From contig JAJRTR010000029.1 of the NCBI GenBank assembly GCA_024278215.1, positions 1-17,326 of the forward strand: DNA of 17,326 bases. Direction: 5' to 3'. The translations under genes were made by a program, and so were the position numbers. The number at the start of each line of letters is the position of its first letter. The stretch's first letter is position 1. Of the stretch, positions 1-7,530 are shown one piece after another. This DNA comes from a bacterium (GTDB taxonomy: Bacteria; UBP15; UBA6099; JAJRTR01). The notes under the pieces are model-generated. The model made no database searches and had not been told where the DNA came from. It worked only from the letters and a program-made list of their open reading frames with translations.

Positions 1-242
1 GCGTCGGCAAGAACCTCCTCGACCGGCAGCGAAGGCTTCACTTCATCAGCCCTGAAGACATTTTTCAGTGGAATAACATGCGATGTCGGCTCGACATCTT
101 TTATATCGAGTTCATCGAGCATGGAAGCGTATTCAAGAATTTTGCTAAGCTGGCCGGCGAAGACGTCGAGTTCATCGTCCGTCATTTCCAGCCTTGAAAG
201 ATGCGCGACATTCCTGACTTCTTCTATTGTGAGTTTTGCCAT
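1..242 (-). CDS. gatC: GatC subunit of Asp-tRNA(Asn)/Glu-tRNA(Gln) amidotransferase, 3' end beyond the window
   Basis: The visible 80 residues begin MAKLTIEEVRNVAHLSRLEM, followed by DDELDVFAGQLSKILEYASM, then a VEPTSHV.PLKNVFRADEV segment. This is the typical GatC sequence; the family is about 95 residues, so only the last stretch is missing. In the GatCAB complex, GatC holds the GatA amidase and GatB kinase subunits together while misacylated Glu-tRNA(Gln) or Asp-tRNA(Asn) is transamidated in the cytoplasm. The ATG overlaps the stop of the upstream TPR gene by one base (TGATG), with a GGGGGA stretch about 10 bases upstream, so translational coupling is likely. gatA and gatB probably follow to the left, outside the window; that is inference from common gene order. 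Confidence 0.93.
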   Translation of the reverse strand, partial: MAKLTIEEVRNVAHLSRLEMTDDELDVFAGQLSKILEYASMLDELDIKDVEPTSHVIPLKNVFRADEVKPSLPVEEVLAD

Positions 243-1153
243 CAATCGTCGTCCCCCGTACTGTTCAATATGTCTTCGACAGAGCCGAGCGCCGGCTGAA
301 TCTTCAGCGCTTCCCTCGCCGCCTCCTCCGCCTCTGCATCGCGGTCGAGCTTTTTCAGCGTGCGTGCAAGGAAGCCGTACGCCTGCACATAGGACGGATC
401 AAGTTCTATCGCCGTCCTGAATTCATCTGCCGCTTCGCCGCCCCTGCCTTCCGCCAGAAGCGTCAGCCCCAGTGTCATGTGTGCCCTCGGGTGGTTCCTG
501 TCTATCTCGATAGCGTTCCTGTAAAGCGCCTCCGCGTTTTTCAGGTCTTTCATCGCATAATATGTTTTGCCGAGATTGAACATCGCCCGCGCATAATTGG
601 GATTTAATTCAATCGCCTTCTTGAACTGCTCCGCCGCTTCCGCGAACCTGCCACTGAAACGCAACGCATTACCCAGATTGTTTCGCAGGTCGGGATAATC
701 GGGTTTAAGTTCCACGGCGCGGCTGTATATGCGGATAGCCATATCATGGTTGCGCACATCGCCGCCGTAAATGTTGCCCAATGCAAGCAAAGCTTTAAAG
801 TGATCTGCATCAAGGGAAATGCAACGCTCGTATTCGTTTATCGCGCTCTCGACCTGCATGTTCTTATAGTAGATGTTGCCGAGTTGATAGTGGAGTTCAG
901 GCACGTGCGGATAGTGGCGGATCGTCCTGACAAGTTCTTCGACCGCCTTCTCGTGCTGCCCGCGCGTCGAATATATGAAGGCTTTCCCCTTCATGGATTC
1001 TATGTCGAGCTTTTCGGCGTCGTCGAGGTTCTCTATCTCCACTGTCACAAGACTCAGCAGCCTGTTGCCGCACTCTTTACAATACTTGTGATCGTCTTCG
1101 TTTTCTGTTTTGCAGTATTCGCAGACCTGCATCCCGATATCCGTTCGTTCCAT
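242..1153 (-). CDS. Zinc-ribbon and tetratricopeptide repeat protein
   Basis: 303 residues. The N-terminus carries a four-cysteine zinc ribbon (C11, C14, C25, C28; CEYC...YCKEC). From about residue 53 to 290 there are roughly seven TPR units with typical W/L-G-A-P spacing, for example 'FNLGKTYYAMKDLKNAEALY'. No signal peptide or membrane segment is present, so it should be cytoplasmic. TPR arrays form a superhelical groove for protein partners; the partner and function are unknown. The gene ends one base into gatC and may be co-transcribed with it. A near-consensus promoter ends 15 bases before the ATG, leaving a leader of only about ten bases without a Shine-Dalgarno sequence. A later in-frame ATG at residue 8 is possible but also lacks a good ribosome site. 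An unusual start mechanism or a slightly different start cannot be excluded. Confidence 0.88.
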   Translation of the reverse strand: MERTDIGMQVCEYCKTENEDDHKYCKECGNRLLSLVTVEIENLDDAEKLDIESMKGKAFIYSTRGQHEKAVEELVRTIRHYPHVPELHYQLGNIYYKNMQVESAINEYERCISLDADHFKALLALGNIYGGDVRNHDMAIRIYSRAVELKPDYPDLRNNLGNALRFSGRFAEAAEQFKKAIELNPNYARAMFNLGKTYYAMKDLKNAEALYRNAIEIDRNHPRAHMTLGLTLLAEGRGGEAADEFRTAIELDPSYVQAYGFLARTLKKLDRDAEAEEAAREALKIQPALGSVEDILNSTGDDD

Positions 1154-1168
1154 CGTCGTAAAACATAA

Positions 1169-1197
1169 ATTATAGCAAAGTGAATGAAGTTATCCAA
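1169..1197 (-). promoter_or_regulatory. Sigma70-type promoter of the TPR-gatC unit
   Basis: On the minus strand TTGGAT (1197-1192) is followed by exactly 17 bases and then TATAAT (1174-1169), with TG one base upstream of the -10, giving an extended -10 (TGcTATAAT). The predicted start of transcription lies about 7 bases downstream, so the leader before the ATG at 1153 would be only about ten bases. This is the strongest promoter match in the window. Confidence 0.72.
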
Positions 1198-1243
1198 ATT
1201 CAACATATTCAAAAGGCCCGGTTATCGAAACAACTGACAGAAA

Positions 1244-2152
1244 TCAGTCCTCGCTTTTGACATATTTTTCGAGGAACGCGAACATCCGCTTCCGGACTTC
1301 AATTGATTGCGGACTATCGGGCTTGCTTATGACGAAGCCGTGACCTATGCCCTCGCCGCTTACGGCCACGCGCTCGAACACTGTGCCGGCTTCTTTCATC
1401 CTGTCCATAAATTCATATTGTTGTGAGTTCTCGACTATGCCATCGGGCTCGCTGAAGGAAAGGAAAATCGGAGGTTCCTTTTTTACGTAGTTTATCGGGG
1501 AATAAAACTTCAGATATTCCGCAAACTTTTTATGACTTGATATGCCTGTTTTTTTCTTAAGCTGGAGTTTGAATATAGTTGCTATCGAGCTATTGAAGGT
1601 GTTGAAATTCATCGGAGGATAAAACAGGACCGCCGCGTCTACCGAAGTGTCCGAGTCTTTCAGCGCTTTGTCGTCCGGCTGGAATCGCGCGTCGTTCGGA
1701 GTGAAAGCGATCATCGCGGCAAGATAGGCCCCGGCGGACATTCCGATGACTCCGATCCTGTCGGAGTCTATTTTATACACGTCCCTGTGGGCAATCATCC
1801 AGGCCAGACCGGTCTTGACATCTTTGATGCAGTCAGGGAAAGTGCCTCCGTCCTGTATGAGTCGGTAGTTTATGCTGAAAACAGTGTATCCCTCCTGAGC
1901 AACAAGGTGGTAGAAAGGAACCTGGGAGGACCTCAGCTTGTCACCTGTTATGAAACCGCCGCCGTGAATAAACAGTATACCCGGAAAAGGGCCGGAGCCT
2001 TCGGGAACATACATATCCCCGTAGAGAACGTAACTGCCCGCCTTGCCGAAAACTATATTCTTCGTTACTGTGATTCCGGCATCGGCACTGAAAGCGGAAA
2101 CACTACATGTGATGACAACTACCGCGAATAAAAACAAATAATACTTTTTCAT
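1244..2152 (-). CDS. Secreted alpha/beta hydrolase (esterase/lipase, HSL/BD-FAE-like)
   Basis: 302 residues with a signal peptide (KK followed by a hydrophobic stretch ending near SVSAFSA, residues 1-23), so it is probably periplasmic. The oxyanion-hole motif HGGG is at residues 63-66. The nucleophile elbow GMSAG is at 137-141 (Ser139). The acid is probably Asp237 in SEPDGIV and the base His271 in GHGF, in canonical order and spacing. This places it with the HGGG carboxylesterases acting on small acyl or acetyl esters, including acetylated sugars; the substrate is not visible. A GAGGAG site lies about 12 bases before the ATG. It starts 61 bases after the radical SAM gene on the same strand, with no terminator between, so the two may form an operon. 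Confidence 0.88.
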   Translation of the reverse strand: MKKYYLFLFAVVVITCSVSAFSADAGITVTKNIVFGKAGSYVLYGDMYVPEGSGPFPGILFIHGGGFITGDKLRSSQVPFYHLVAQEGYTVFSINYRLIQDGGTFPDCIKDVKTGLAWMIAHRDVYKIDSDRIGVIGMSAGAYLAAMIAFTPNDARFQPDDKALKDSDTSVDAAVLFYPPMNFNTFNSSIATIFKLQLKKKTGISSHKKFAEYLKFYSPINYVKKEPPIFLSFSEPDGIVENSQQYEFMDRMKEAGTVFERVAVSGEGIGHGFVISKPDSPQSIEVRKRMFAFLEKYVKSED

Positions 2153-2213
2153 AAGCCCTGATTACTCCTCTGAATCATCCCCCCGGTCACGATCCTTCAG
2201 ATGCTATTTTACG

Positions 2214-3569
2214 TCACTTCTTATGCGACACCTTGTTCCAGGCGTCGAGTTCGAGCACCATATTCTCTTTTATTTCTCTGAGTTCCTCGTCAGAGAAATC
2301 CGTAAAGTTCACAACGATCTGTTCACCCTGCTCGCCGAGTGAAAGAAGGAACTCTTCTTTATCGCCTATCTTACCCGCCTTCTGAGCAATATCGTACAAT
2401 TCGGTGCCGGGATAAGGAGTGGCGAAAAAAATGACTTCCGGCTGCAGGGCAATGGATTTGCAGAAATCTATTGTTTCCCTCACGGTTTCCATCGTCTCTC
2501 CGGGCAGTCCGGCGATAAAGGAGCAATCGGCGCGTCCCATAAGACGTTTCGTCATCAGTATGGATTCCGTCGCCTGTTCGACGGAGACCTTTTTTCTTAT
2601 ATTCTTAAGAATCTTCGGGCTGCCGGATTCGATACCGTAAGCGATGTATATGCAGCCTGCTTCGCGCATCTTCAGGATCATTTCTTCGGTCATGAGGTTA
2701 GCGCGGCCCGCGCATCCCCATTCGATGTCGATATTCTCTTGCAACAGAATATCGCAGAAGTCATAAACATTTTTTTTATTGATGATGAAACAGTCGTCGG
2801 TGAAATGAAAGTATTGAATATCGTACTTGCTTTTAAGCAAAATTATTTCGTCGGCGATATTGCGCGCCGACCTGAAGCGATAGCCCGCTCCCATGAAATC
2901 GTGATAGCAGTATATACATTTGTATGGGCAGCCCCTGCTTGATACCAGGTTCATCGAGCCGGGCGTCCCGGCAGCAGCTCCGCCGTCAACCCACTTGTTC
3001 ATATTCACCGCGCCGATTGGATTATTGACATAAGTTTCCATCGGGAAAAGCTCCCAGCGCGGGAAAGGAAGCGTGTCGAGGTCTTTAATTATCCTGCGAG
3101 GCGGATTGGCGACAGGAGCGCCCGATTCGTCGCGACGCCAGATACCGTCGACTTTCGACATGTCGCCGCCGCCCTCGAGTGTGTCCACGAGATCAAGTAT
3201 TGTGTTTTCGCCTTCGCCGATGCACAGGTAGTCGACCGGATTGTTCGCCATGACGACATCAGGCGCTGAAGTGGCGCAGCTGCCGCCGAGTATTACCGGG
3301 CGGTCCGGGTGAATGGTTTTCAGCTTCGCAATCAGCTCTTTGAGCGTTTTATATATCGTTACAATGCCGCCGGTGCCGACGATGTCGTAGTCCGCGTTTT
3401 TTATGTAGTCCTCGAATTCATCGGGCGCCGGCCTCAGCGCGTTTGCATCGTAGACGTCGACTTCGTGACCGGCGTCGAGCAACACGGAAGCGAGATAGCC
3501 GAGCCCCGACGGGAAACAGTTGGGGGGTGCCCATTCCCTTATTACAGGGTGTATAAGAAGTATTTTCAT
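2214..3569 (-). CDS. B12-binding-domain radical SAM protein
   Basis: 451 residues. The N-terminus (about 1-135) is a Rossmann-like B12-binding fold: 'MKILLIHPV', 'GLGYLASVLLDAGHEVDVYD', 'PVILGGSCAT' and 'VDYLCIGEGE'. The DxHxxG motif of base-off cobalamin binders is not seen. The radical SAM core follows, with the 4Fe-4S cluster motif CPYKCIYC at 214-221 (C214, C218, C221), an 'FTDDCF' segment near 256, 'YGIESGS' at 311-317 and 'GLPGET' at 354-359. It lacks membrane segments. Such proteins perform methylations or rearrangements on lipids, tetrapyrroles and natural products; nothing here fixes the substrate. AGGAG lies 7 bases before the ATG. It is followed by the secreted hydrolase gene. Confidence 0.92.
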   Translation of the reverse strand: MKILLIHPVIREWAPPNCFPSGLGYLASVLLDAGHEVDVYDANALRPAPDEFEDYIKNADYDIVGTGGIVTIYKTLKELIAKLKTIHPDRPVILGGSCATSAPDVVMANNPVDYLCIGEGENTILDLVDTLEGGGDMSKVDGIWRRDESGAPVANPPRRIIKDLDTLPFPRWELFPMETYVNNPIGAVNMNKWVDGGAAAGTPGSMNLVSSRGCPYKCIYCYHDFMGAGYRFRSARNIADEIILLKSKYDIQYFHFTDDCFIINKKNVYDFCDILLQENIDIEWGCAGRANLMTEEMILKMREAGCIYIAYGIESGSPKILKNIRKKVSVEQATESILMTKRLMGRADCSFIAGLPGETMETVRETIDFCKSIALQPEVIFFATPYPGTELYDIAQKAGKIGDKEEFLLSLGEQGEQIVVNFTDFSDEELREIKENMVLELDAWNKVSHKK

Positions 3570-3615
3570 TATGTCTCCTGTCCTGCAATGCGTTATTCCT
3601 GGTTTTCACACAATA

Positions 3616-3643
3616 TTATTATCGGCACGATCACAAAAAACAA
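3616..3643 (-). promoter_or_regulatory. Possible promoter of the radical SAM gene
   Basis: On the minus strand TTGTTT (3643-3638) is separated by 16 bases from TAATAA (3621-3616), about 45 bases upstream of the ATG at 3569. The match is partial in both hexamers and the region is AT-rich, so chance is a real alternative. Confidence 0.3.
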
Positions 3644-3716
3644 AAGCGGCCGGTTTATGAGAGATGTTTCAAGCGCATAGCCTGCCATACAACCAGAGCC
3701 CATACAACTCAATACT

Positions 3717-3895
3717 GAGCCAATTGCAAAATTAGGATTCGGCTGCGGTCGACTGCAATCGTCCATAGCTGCGTTGTCGGCACAAAATCATCTTCAACGT
3801 ACTCGGCGAGTACGCCTGCGGGGATTTTACACCTCAGCCTTGCTTCTGAAAAATTTCGTTCGACCTCGCTTCGAACATAATTTTGCAACTGGCTC
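3717..3895 (+). mobile_element. 179-bp MITE-like fold-back element, copy A
   Basis: The element begins GAGCCAATTGCAAAATTA and ends with the inverse of GAGCCAGTTGCAAAATTA, an 18-bp terminal inverted repeat with one mismatch. It is flanked on both sides by the direct repeat TACT (3713-3716 and 3896-3899), a likely 4-bp target-site duplication. A perfect 15-base palindrome-like hairpin (3799-3813, GTACTCG-G-CGAGTAC) lies at its exact midpoint. By hand alignment about 52 of 89 positions of the left arm match the inverse of the right arm, so the single strand could fold end to end. It has no convincing reading frame. Copy B at 15142-15320 has the same length and about 88% identity, in opposite orientation. 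It occupies part of the 618-base spacer 3570-4187; the rest of that spacer shows no gene. Confidence 0.85.
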
Positions 3896-3914
3896 TACTG
3901 AACTGCGTTTTTAT

Positions 3915-3945
3915 CCCGGATATTTCACCATCACTACAGTGAAAT
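3915..3945 (+). repeat. CCCGGATATT motif followed by a small hairpin
   Basis: CCCGGATATT (3915-3924) overlaps a hairpin with arms ATTTCAC (3922-3928) and GTGAAAT (3939-3945) and a ten-base loop. The same ten bases, with TTA shortly before them, recur at 10015-10024, also next to a hairpin. It may be a degenerate intergenic repeat; a function is not evident. Confidence 0.3.
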
Positions 3946-4172
3946 TGAAAACTAAGGTTTGATTTGCCGATCTCGCTTGCACTTTTCATGAATTCTTGAT
4001 TAGATGATAGGGCTTTAAGGGTTTTCGTTCAGGCACTATATGTATTTATAATTGAAATATTCAGGGTATTTGAAACTTTTTTTTTCCTGTCGACTCAATA
4101 AACACAGAAGCATGAAGTTATAATAATGGAAAAATTGAAACTTAATCGACAAATATTTGCTTTATAACAAAA

Positions 4173-4184
4173 AAGGAGGTGATC
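4173..4184 (+). promoter_or_regulatory. Extended Shine-Dalgarno site that fixes the DUF2892 start
   Basis: AAGGAGGTGATC matches the usual complement of the bacterial 16S rRNA 3' end over 12 bases and ends 3 bases before ATG 4188. It contains an in-frame GTG at 4179 that would extend the protein by three residues, but that codon lies inside the ribosome site, so ATG 4188 is preferred. A TATAAT hexamer at 4119-4124 could be a -10 element, without a clear -35. Confidence 0.7.
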
Positions 4185-4187
4185 GAC

Positions 4188-4391
4188 ATGACAGTGGACA
4201 GATATCTAAGACTTATAGCAGGTTTTTTTATTTTGCTCAGCGTGGTGCTCAGCCAGGTGCATGACGAGCGCTGGCTCTGGTTTACCGCATTTGTAGGGCT
4301 GAATCTTTTCCAGTCGTTTTTTACGAGATGGTGCCCGATGATGTTTATTCTGGAGAAACTCGGCGTGGACAGTTGTGAAAGAAAAGCATAG
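4188..4391 (+). CDS. DUF2892 (YgaP-like transmembrane domain) small membrane protein
   Basis: 67 residues: 'MTVDRYLRLIAGFFILLSVV' (first membrane helix), a short loop, then 'WLWFTAFVGLNLFQSFFTRW' (second helix), a CPMMFILEKLGV segment and a polar tail. The pattern of R-Y-L-R-L-I-A-G-F, G-L-N-L-F-Q-S and C-P-x-x-x-I-L-E-K-L-G-V is typical of the DUF2892/YgaP transmembrane family, small inner-membrane proteins of unknown role, sometimes fused to rhodanese domains. Here it stands alone and is complete. It precedes the RND pump by 168 bases on the same strand and could be the first gene of that unit, though a weak hairpin at its end might separate them. The start is set by an excellent ribosome site. 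Confidence 0.85.
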   Translation: MTVDRYLRLIAGFFILLSVVLSQVHDERWLWFTAFVGLNLFQSFFTRWCPMMFILEKLGVDSCERKA

Positions 4392-4411
4392 CACTAATGG
4401 ATGAGCTATGC
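4386..4411 (+). terminator. Weak hairpin at the end of the DUF2892 gene
   Basis: Arms GCATAGC (4386-4392, containing the stop codon) and GCTATGC (4405-4411) form a perfect 7-bp stem with a 12-base loop. A T-rich stretch (TTTATTTT) follows six bases later. It may be a terminator or attenuator upstream of the RND gene, but the stem is short. The remainder of the spacer to 4559 holds nothing else I recognise. Confidence 0.35.
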
Positions 4412-4559
4412 CGCGACTTTATTTTGCGTCGTGTCAACGATGAGAAGTCGGCACGATATTCAGGAGAACCGCAGTGTTGCCGAATGACGATAGCTTGAAT
4501 CCGGCGATTGTTCATTTGACATGGAATCAAAAACAGTGGAAATGAAATGAGGAATTGAT

Positions 4560-7382
4560 ATGAAGATACTAACACGTATTAGCATTAATCATCCCCGGAT
4601 AGTGGTTTTTGTGGTGACGGTATTTACGCTCGGGCTGCTTCTCGCGTCAGTGCTTCCATCGCTGTTCCTGAAAACATTTCCATATATGAACACTATAAAG
4701 GTAGATACCGACCCGGAAAATATGCTGTCCGGCGATGAACCGGCAAGAGTGTACCACAACGCGGAGAAAAAGGAATTCGGACTATGGGATGTGATTGTAG
4801 TAGGAGTAGTGAACGACACGCAGAAAAACGGAGTATTCAATAAGAAGACATTGAGTGATGTATATGATCTGGTGGAATATGCGAAGACGATAAGCTGGAA
4901 GGACGCCGACGGGAAGAAGCAGGGGGTAGTTGAAGTAGATGTAATGGCGCCCTCGACGGTAGACAATATCGAGCAGGCCGGGCCGGGCACAGTCAGATTC
5001 GACTGGTTGATGCCGCGCGCGCCGAAGACCGAGGCCGAGGCGGAAGCTGTGTGGGAGAAGGCCGCCAGGCTGCCCATGCTGAACGGAACACTTGTGTCGG
5101 AGGATGGAACGGCGCTTGCCGTTTATATCCCGATTACCGCGAAGAATATAAGCTATCGGGTTGCAAAAAAGCTTGAGAAAAAGATAGCGGAATTCGAGGG
5201 CGGAGACAAATACTATATTACCGGACTTCCTGTCGCGCAGGACACTTTCGGTGTCGAGATGTTTACGCAGATGGCGATTTCCGCGCCGCTTGCGATGCTT
5301 CTTATTTTCATCCTGATGTGGTTTTTCTTCAGGAACATTTCGGTTATATTGTCGCCGATGATTGTTGCCATCATGTCGGTGATAAGTACTATGGGACTGC
5401 TCGTGATAACCGGCAACACGATACATATTATGAGCTCCATGATACCGATATTCATCATGCCGATAGCTGTGCTGGATTCAATACATATTATCTCGGATTT
5501 CTATGACAAGTATCAGAAAACGGGCGACAGGCGAAAGACTATCGTGGCGGTTATGGATGAGTTGTCCGCACCGATGTTTTTTACATCGTTGACGACGATG
5601 GCCGGTTTCGGTTCGCTTGTGATGACGCCGATTCCGCCAGTGCAGACGTTCGGACTTTTCGTCGCTGTCGGTGTGCTGATCGCGTGGGTGGTGACAGTGA
5701 TGTTCGTACCGGCGTTCATCATGCTAAAAAGTGAAAAGTCGCTTGCGGGATTCGGCATGTCCCATCATGACGTTAACAAATCGTTGCTGGCTCGCATAAT
5801 GCACTGGCTGGGCAGGGGAACATACAATCATGCCAGGCTAATCCTGACGGTAATGCTGTTGATGGGAGTAGTGGCAGTGTACGGCATAACAAAAATCACG
5901 ATAAACGATAATCCGGTTAAATGGTTCTCGAATAAACATAAAATCAGGATTGCCGACAGAGAATTGAACAAGCGTTTTGCCGGTACGTATATGGCATATC
6001 TCGAGATCGAACCTGAAGACCTTGAAAAGGATCCAGAAAAAGTAATCGCCGGGTTGCGCGGTCTGAATATACCTGAGGCGGAGAGAACTGCGGCGGAAGC
6101 GGAAAAACTTAAAAATTCTGATGGAAATGATTTCATGTCGGGCATAAAAAACTTTGTAGAAAAAGCTGCCGCGGAGCCGTCGGGCGAAGACGCGAAAGCC
6201 GGATGGAACGATGCTCTGGACTATCTCGATACGCTCGATCCCTATACCGGCGATTTCGACAAGGAAGCTGTTATCGGGCAACTTGCCGCAAAACAACAAC
6301 CCGAGTTTCAGAGACTGGCCGCGAAAGCACGTGAACTGAAGGATTTGCCCGCCGAAGATTTTTACGACGACTTATATTCTTTCGCAGACGACGAATCGTT
6401 GACTACCGGCTGGGACAAAGTGCGCGGATACCTCGATGCAGTCGAACTCGAGGGACAGTTCTTTAAGAATCCGGAATCGCTTGCTTATGTTGAAAACCTC
6501 CAGAAGTATCTGCTCGATACCGGACTGGTCGGGAAATCGAATTCACTGGTCGATGTCGTAAAAACCGTATCGCGTGAACTTTACGGCAGCAAAGATGCGT
6601 TCAGGATTCCCGACACACAGGCGGCGGTCGGCCAGACGCTGTTGCAGTATCAGAACAGCCACAGGCCGAACGATCTGTGGAAAATGGTGACGCCGGACTA
6701 CAGAAAACTGAATATCTGGATACAGCTCAAAAGCGGCGACAACAAGGATATGAACGCTCTGGTTAAGGCAGTGGATAAGTATTTCGAGGATAATAAGTCT
6801 CCGCTGAAACTGAATCATAATTGGTTCGGACTTACATATATAAACGTGATATGGCAGGAAAAGATGGTGAAAGGTATGATGAAGGCGTTTCTCGGCAGCT
6901 TCGTTATTGTGCTGATACTGATGGTGATACTCTTCAGGTCGTTCCTGTGGGGACTGCTCTCGATGATACCGCTTACGCTGACCATCGGGATAATATACGG
7001 GATGATAGGCCTTGTCGGTAAGGACTATGATATGCCTGTAGCGGTGTTGTCGTCGCTGACTCTGGGTCTGGCAGTGGATTATGCGATTCACTTCATATCA
7101 AGAAGCCGTGAGATGCGGGAACGATACGACAACTGGCGCGATACGACAGATGCCGTGTTCGGCGAACCGGCACGCGCCATCACAAGGAATGTCATTGTCA
7201 TAGGTGTCGGTTTCCTGCCACTGCTTGCCGCGCCGCTTGTGCCCTACAAGACGGTAGGCGTCTTCATATCCGCCATTCTGCTGCTGGCCGGAGCCGCGAC
7301 ACTTCTGATATTACCGGCATTGATTAAGGTGATGGAAGGTGTTTTATTCAAGAAAACAAAGAAGGCTGAAAGTAATGAATGA
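4560..7382 (+). CDS. RND superfamily (MMPL-type, HAE3-like) exporter
   Basis: 940 residues with two similar halves. An N-terminal membrane helix (about 13-36) is followed by a periplasmic loop (40-235), five or six helices (238-388), a helix at 425-445, a very large second periplasmic loop (about 446-770) and the last helices (775-925). Each half has an acidic residue in the fourth-helix region, D306 in 'VLDSIHI' and D840 in 'GLAVDYAIHF', as expected for proton-coupled MMPL/HAE3 pumps. HAE3 relatives move hydrophobic molecules such as lipids or hopanoids out of the inner membrane. The second loop carries an internal duplication (505-560 and 581-631). GAGG lies 8 bases before the ATG. The next genes encode a LolA-like periplasmic protein and an outer-membrane barrel, pointing to a trans-envelope route. 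Substrate unknown. Confidence 0.93.
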   Translation: MKILTRISINHPRIVVFVVTVFTLGLLLASVLPSLFLKTFPYMNTIKVDTDPENMLSGDEPARVYHNAEKKEFGLWDVIVVGVVNDTQKNGVFNKKTLSDVYDLVEYAKTISWKDADGKKQGVVEVDVMAPSTVDNIEQAGPGTVRFDWLMPRAPKTEAEAEAVWEKAARLPMLNGTLVSEDGTALAVYIPITAKNISYRVAKKLEKKIAEFEGGDKYYITGLPVAQDTFGVEMFTQMAISAPLAMLLIFILMWFFFRNISVILSPMIVAIMSVISTMGLLVITGNTIHIMSSMIPIFIMPIAVLDSIHIISDFYDKYQKTGDRRKTIVAVMDELSAPMFFTSLTTMAGFGSLVMTPIPPVQTFGLFVAVGVLIAWVVTVMFVPAFIMLKSEKSLAGFGMSHHDVNKSLLARIMHWLGRGTYNHARLILTVMLLMGVVAVYGITKITINDNPVKWFSNKHKIRIADRELNKRFAGTYMAYLEIEPEDLEKDPEKVIAGLRGLNIPEAERTAAEAEKLKNSDGNDFMSGIKNFVEKAAAEPSGEDAKAGWNDALDYLDTLDPYTGDFDKEAVIGQLAAKQQPEFQRLAAKARELKDLPAEDFYDDLYSFADDESLTTGWDKVRGYLDAVELEGQFFKNPESLAYVENLQKYLLDTGLVGKSNSLVDVVKTVSRELYGSKDAFRIPDTQAAVGQTLLQYQNSHRPNDLWKMVTPDYRKLNIWIQLKSGDNKDMNALVKAVDKYFEDNKSPLKLNHNWFGLTYINVIWQEKMVKGMMKAFLGSFVIVLILMVILFRSFLWGLLSMIPLTLTIGIIYGMIGLVGKDYDMPVAVLSSLTLGLAVDYAIHFISRSREMRERYDNWRDTTDAVFGEPARAITRNVIVIGVGFLPLLAAPLVPYKTVGVFISAILLLAGAATLLILPALIKVMEGVLFKKTKKAESNE

Positions 7383-7400
7383 TTTTGTTATTTATATAGT

Positions 7401-7438
7401 GAGCCGTCGGTAAAGGTTTGCTGTACCGCATTCGGCTC
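7401..7438 (+). other. Two-part hairpin between the RND and LolA-like genes
   Basis: Arms GAGCCG (7401-7406) with CGGCTC (7433-7438), and inside them CGGTA (7408-7412) with TACCG (7424-7428), leaving an 11-base loop and a 1-by-4 internal loop. No T-tract follows, so it is more likely an RNA-stabilising or expression-setting intercistronic structure than a terminator. The 148-base gap has no gene. Confidence 0.45.
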
Positions 7439-7530
7439 CAGTATGAACCGGTTCCGGGTTATTCCGCTTGATCGAATGGGCCGGAATTGCAACAGGCTGA
7501 AACTAAAAACAGAGAACGGGGGTAATGAAA

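Noticed and set aside
3774-3962. 62-codon frame overlapping copy A of the mobile element, as a possible element-encoded protein.
   Set aside because: It starts inside the element and runs out past its end, copy B does not preserve it, and there is no ribosome site.
4782-5426. 214-codon minus-strand open frame inside the RND gene.
   Set aside because: Shadow of the RND coding sequence, rich in His/Arg/Tyr with no recognisable fold or start signal.
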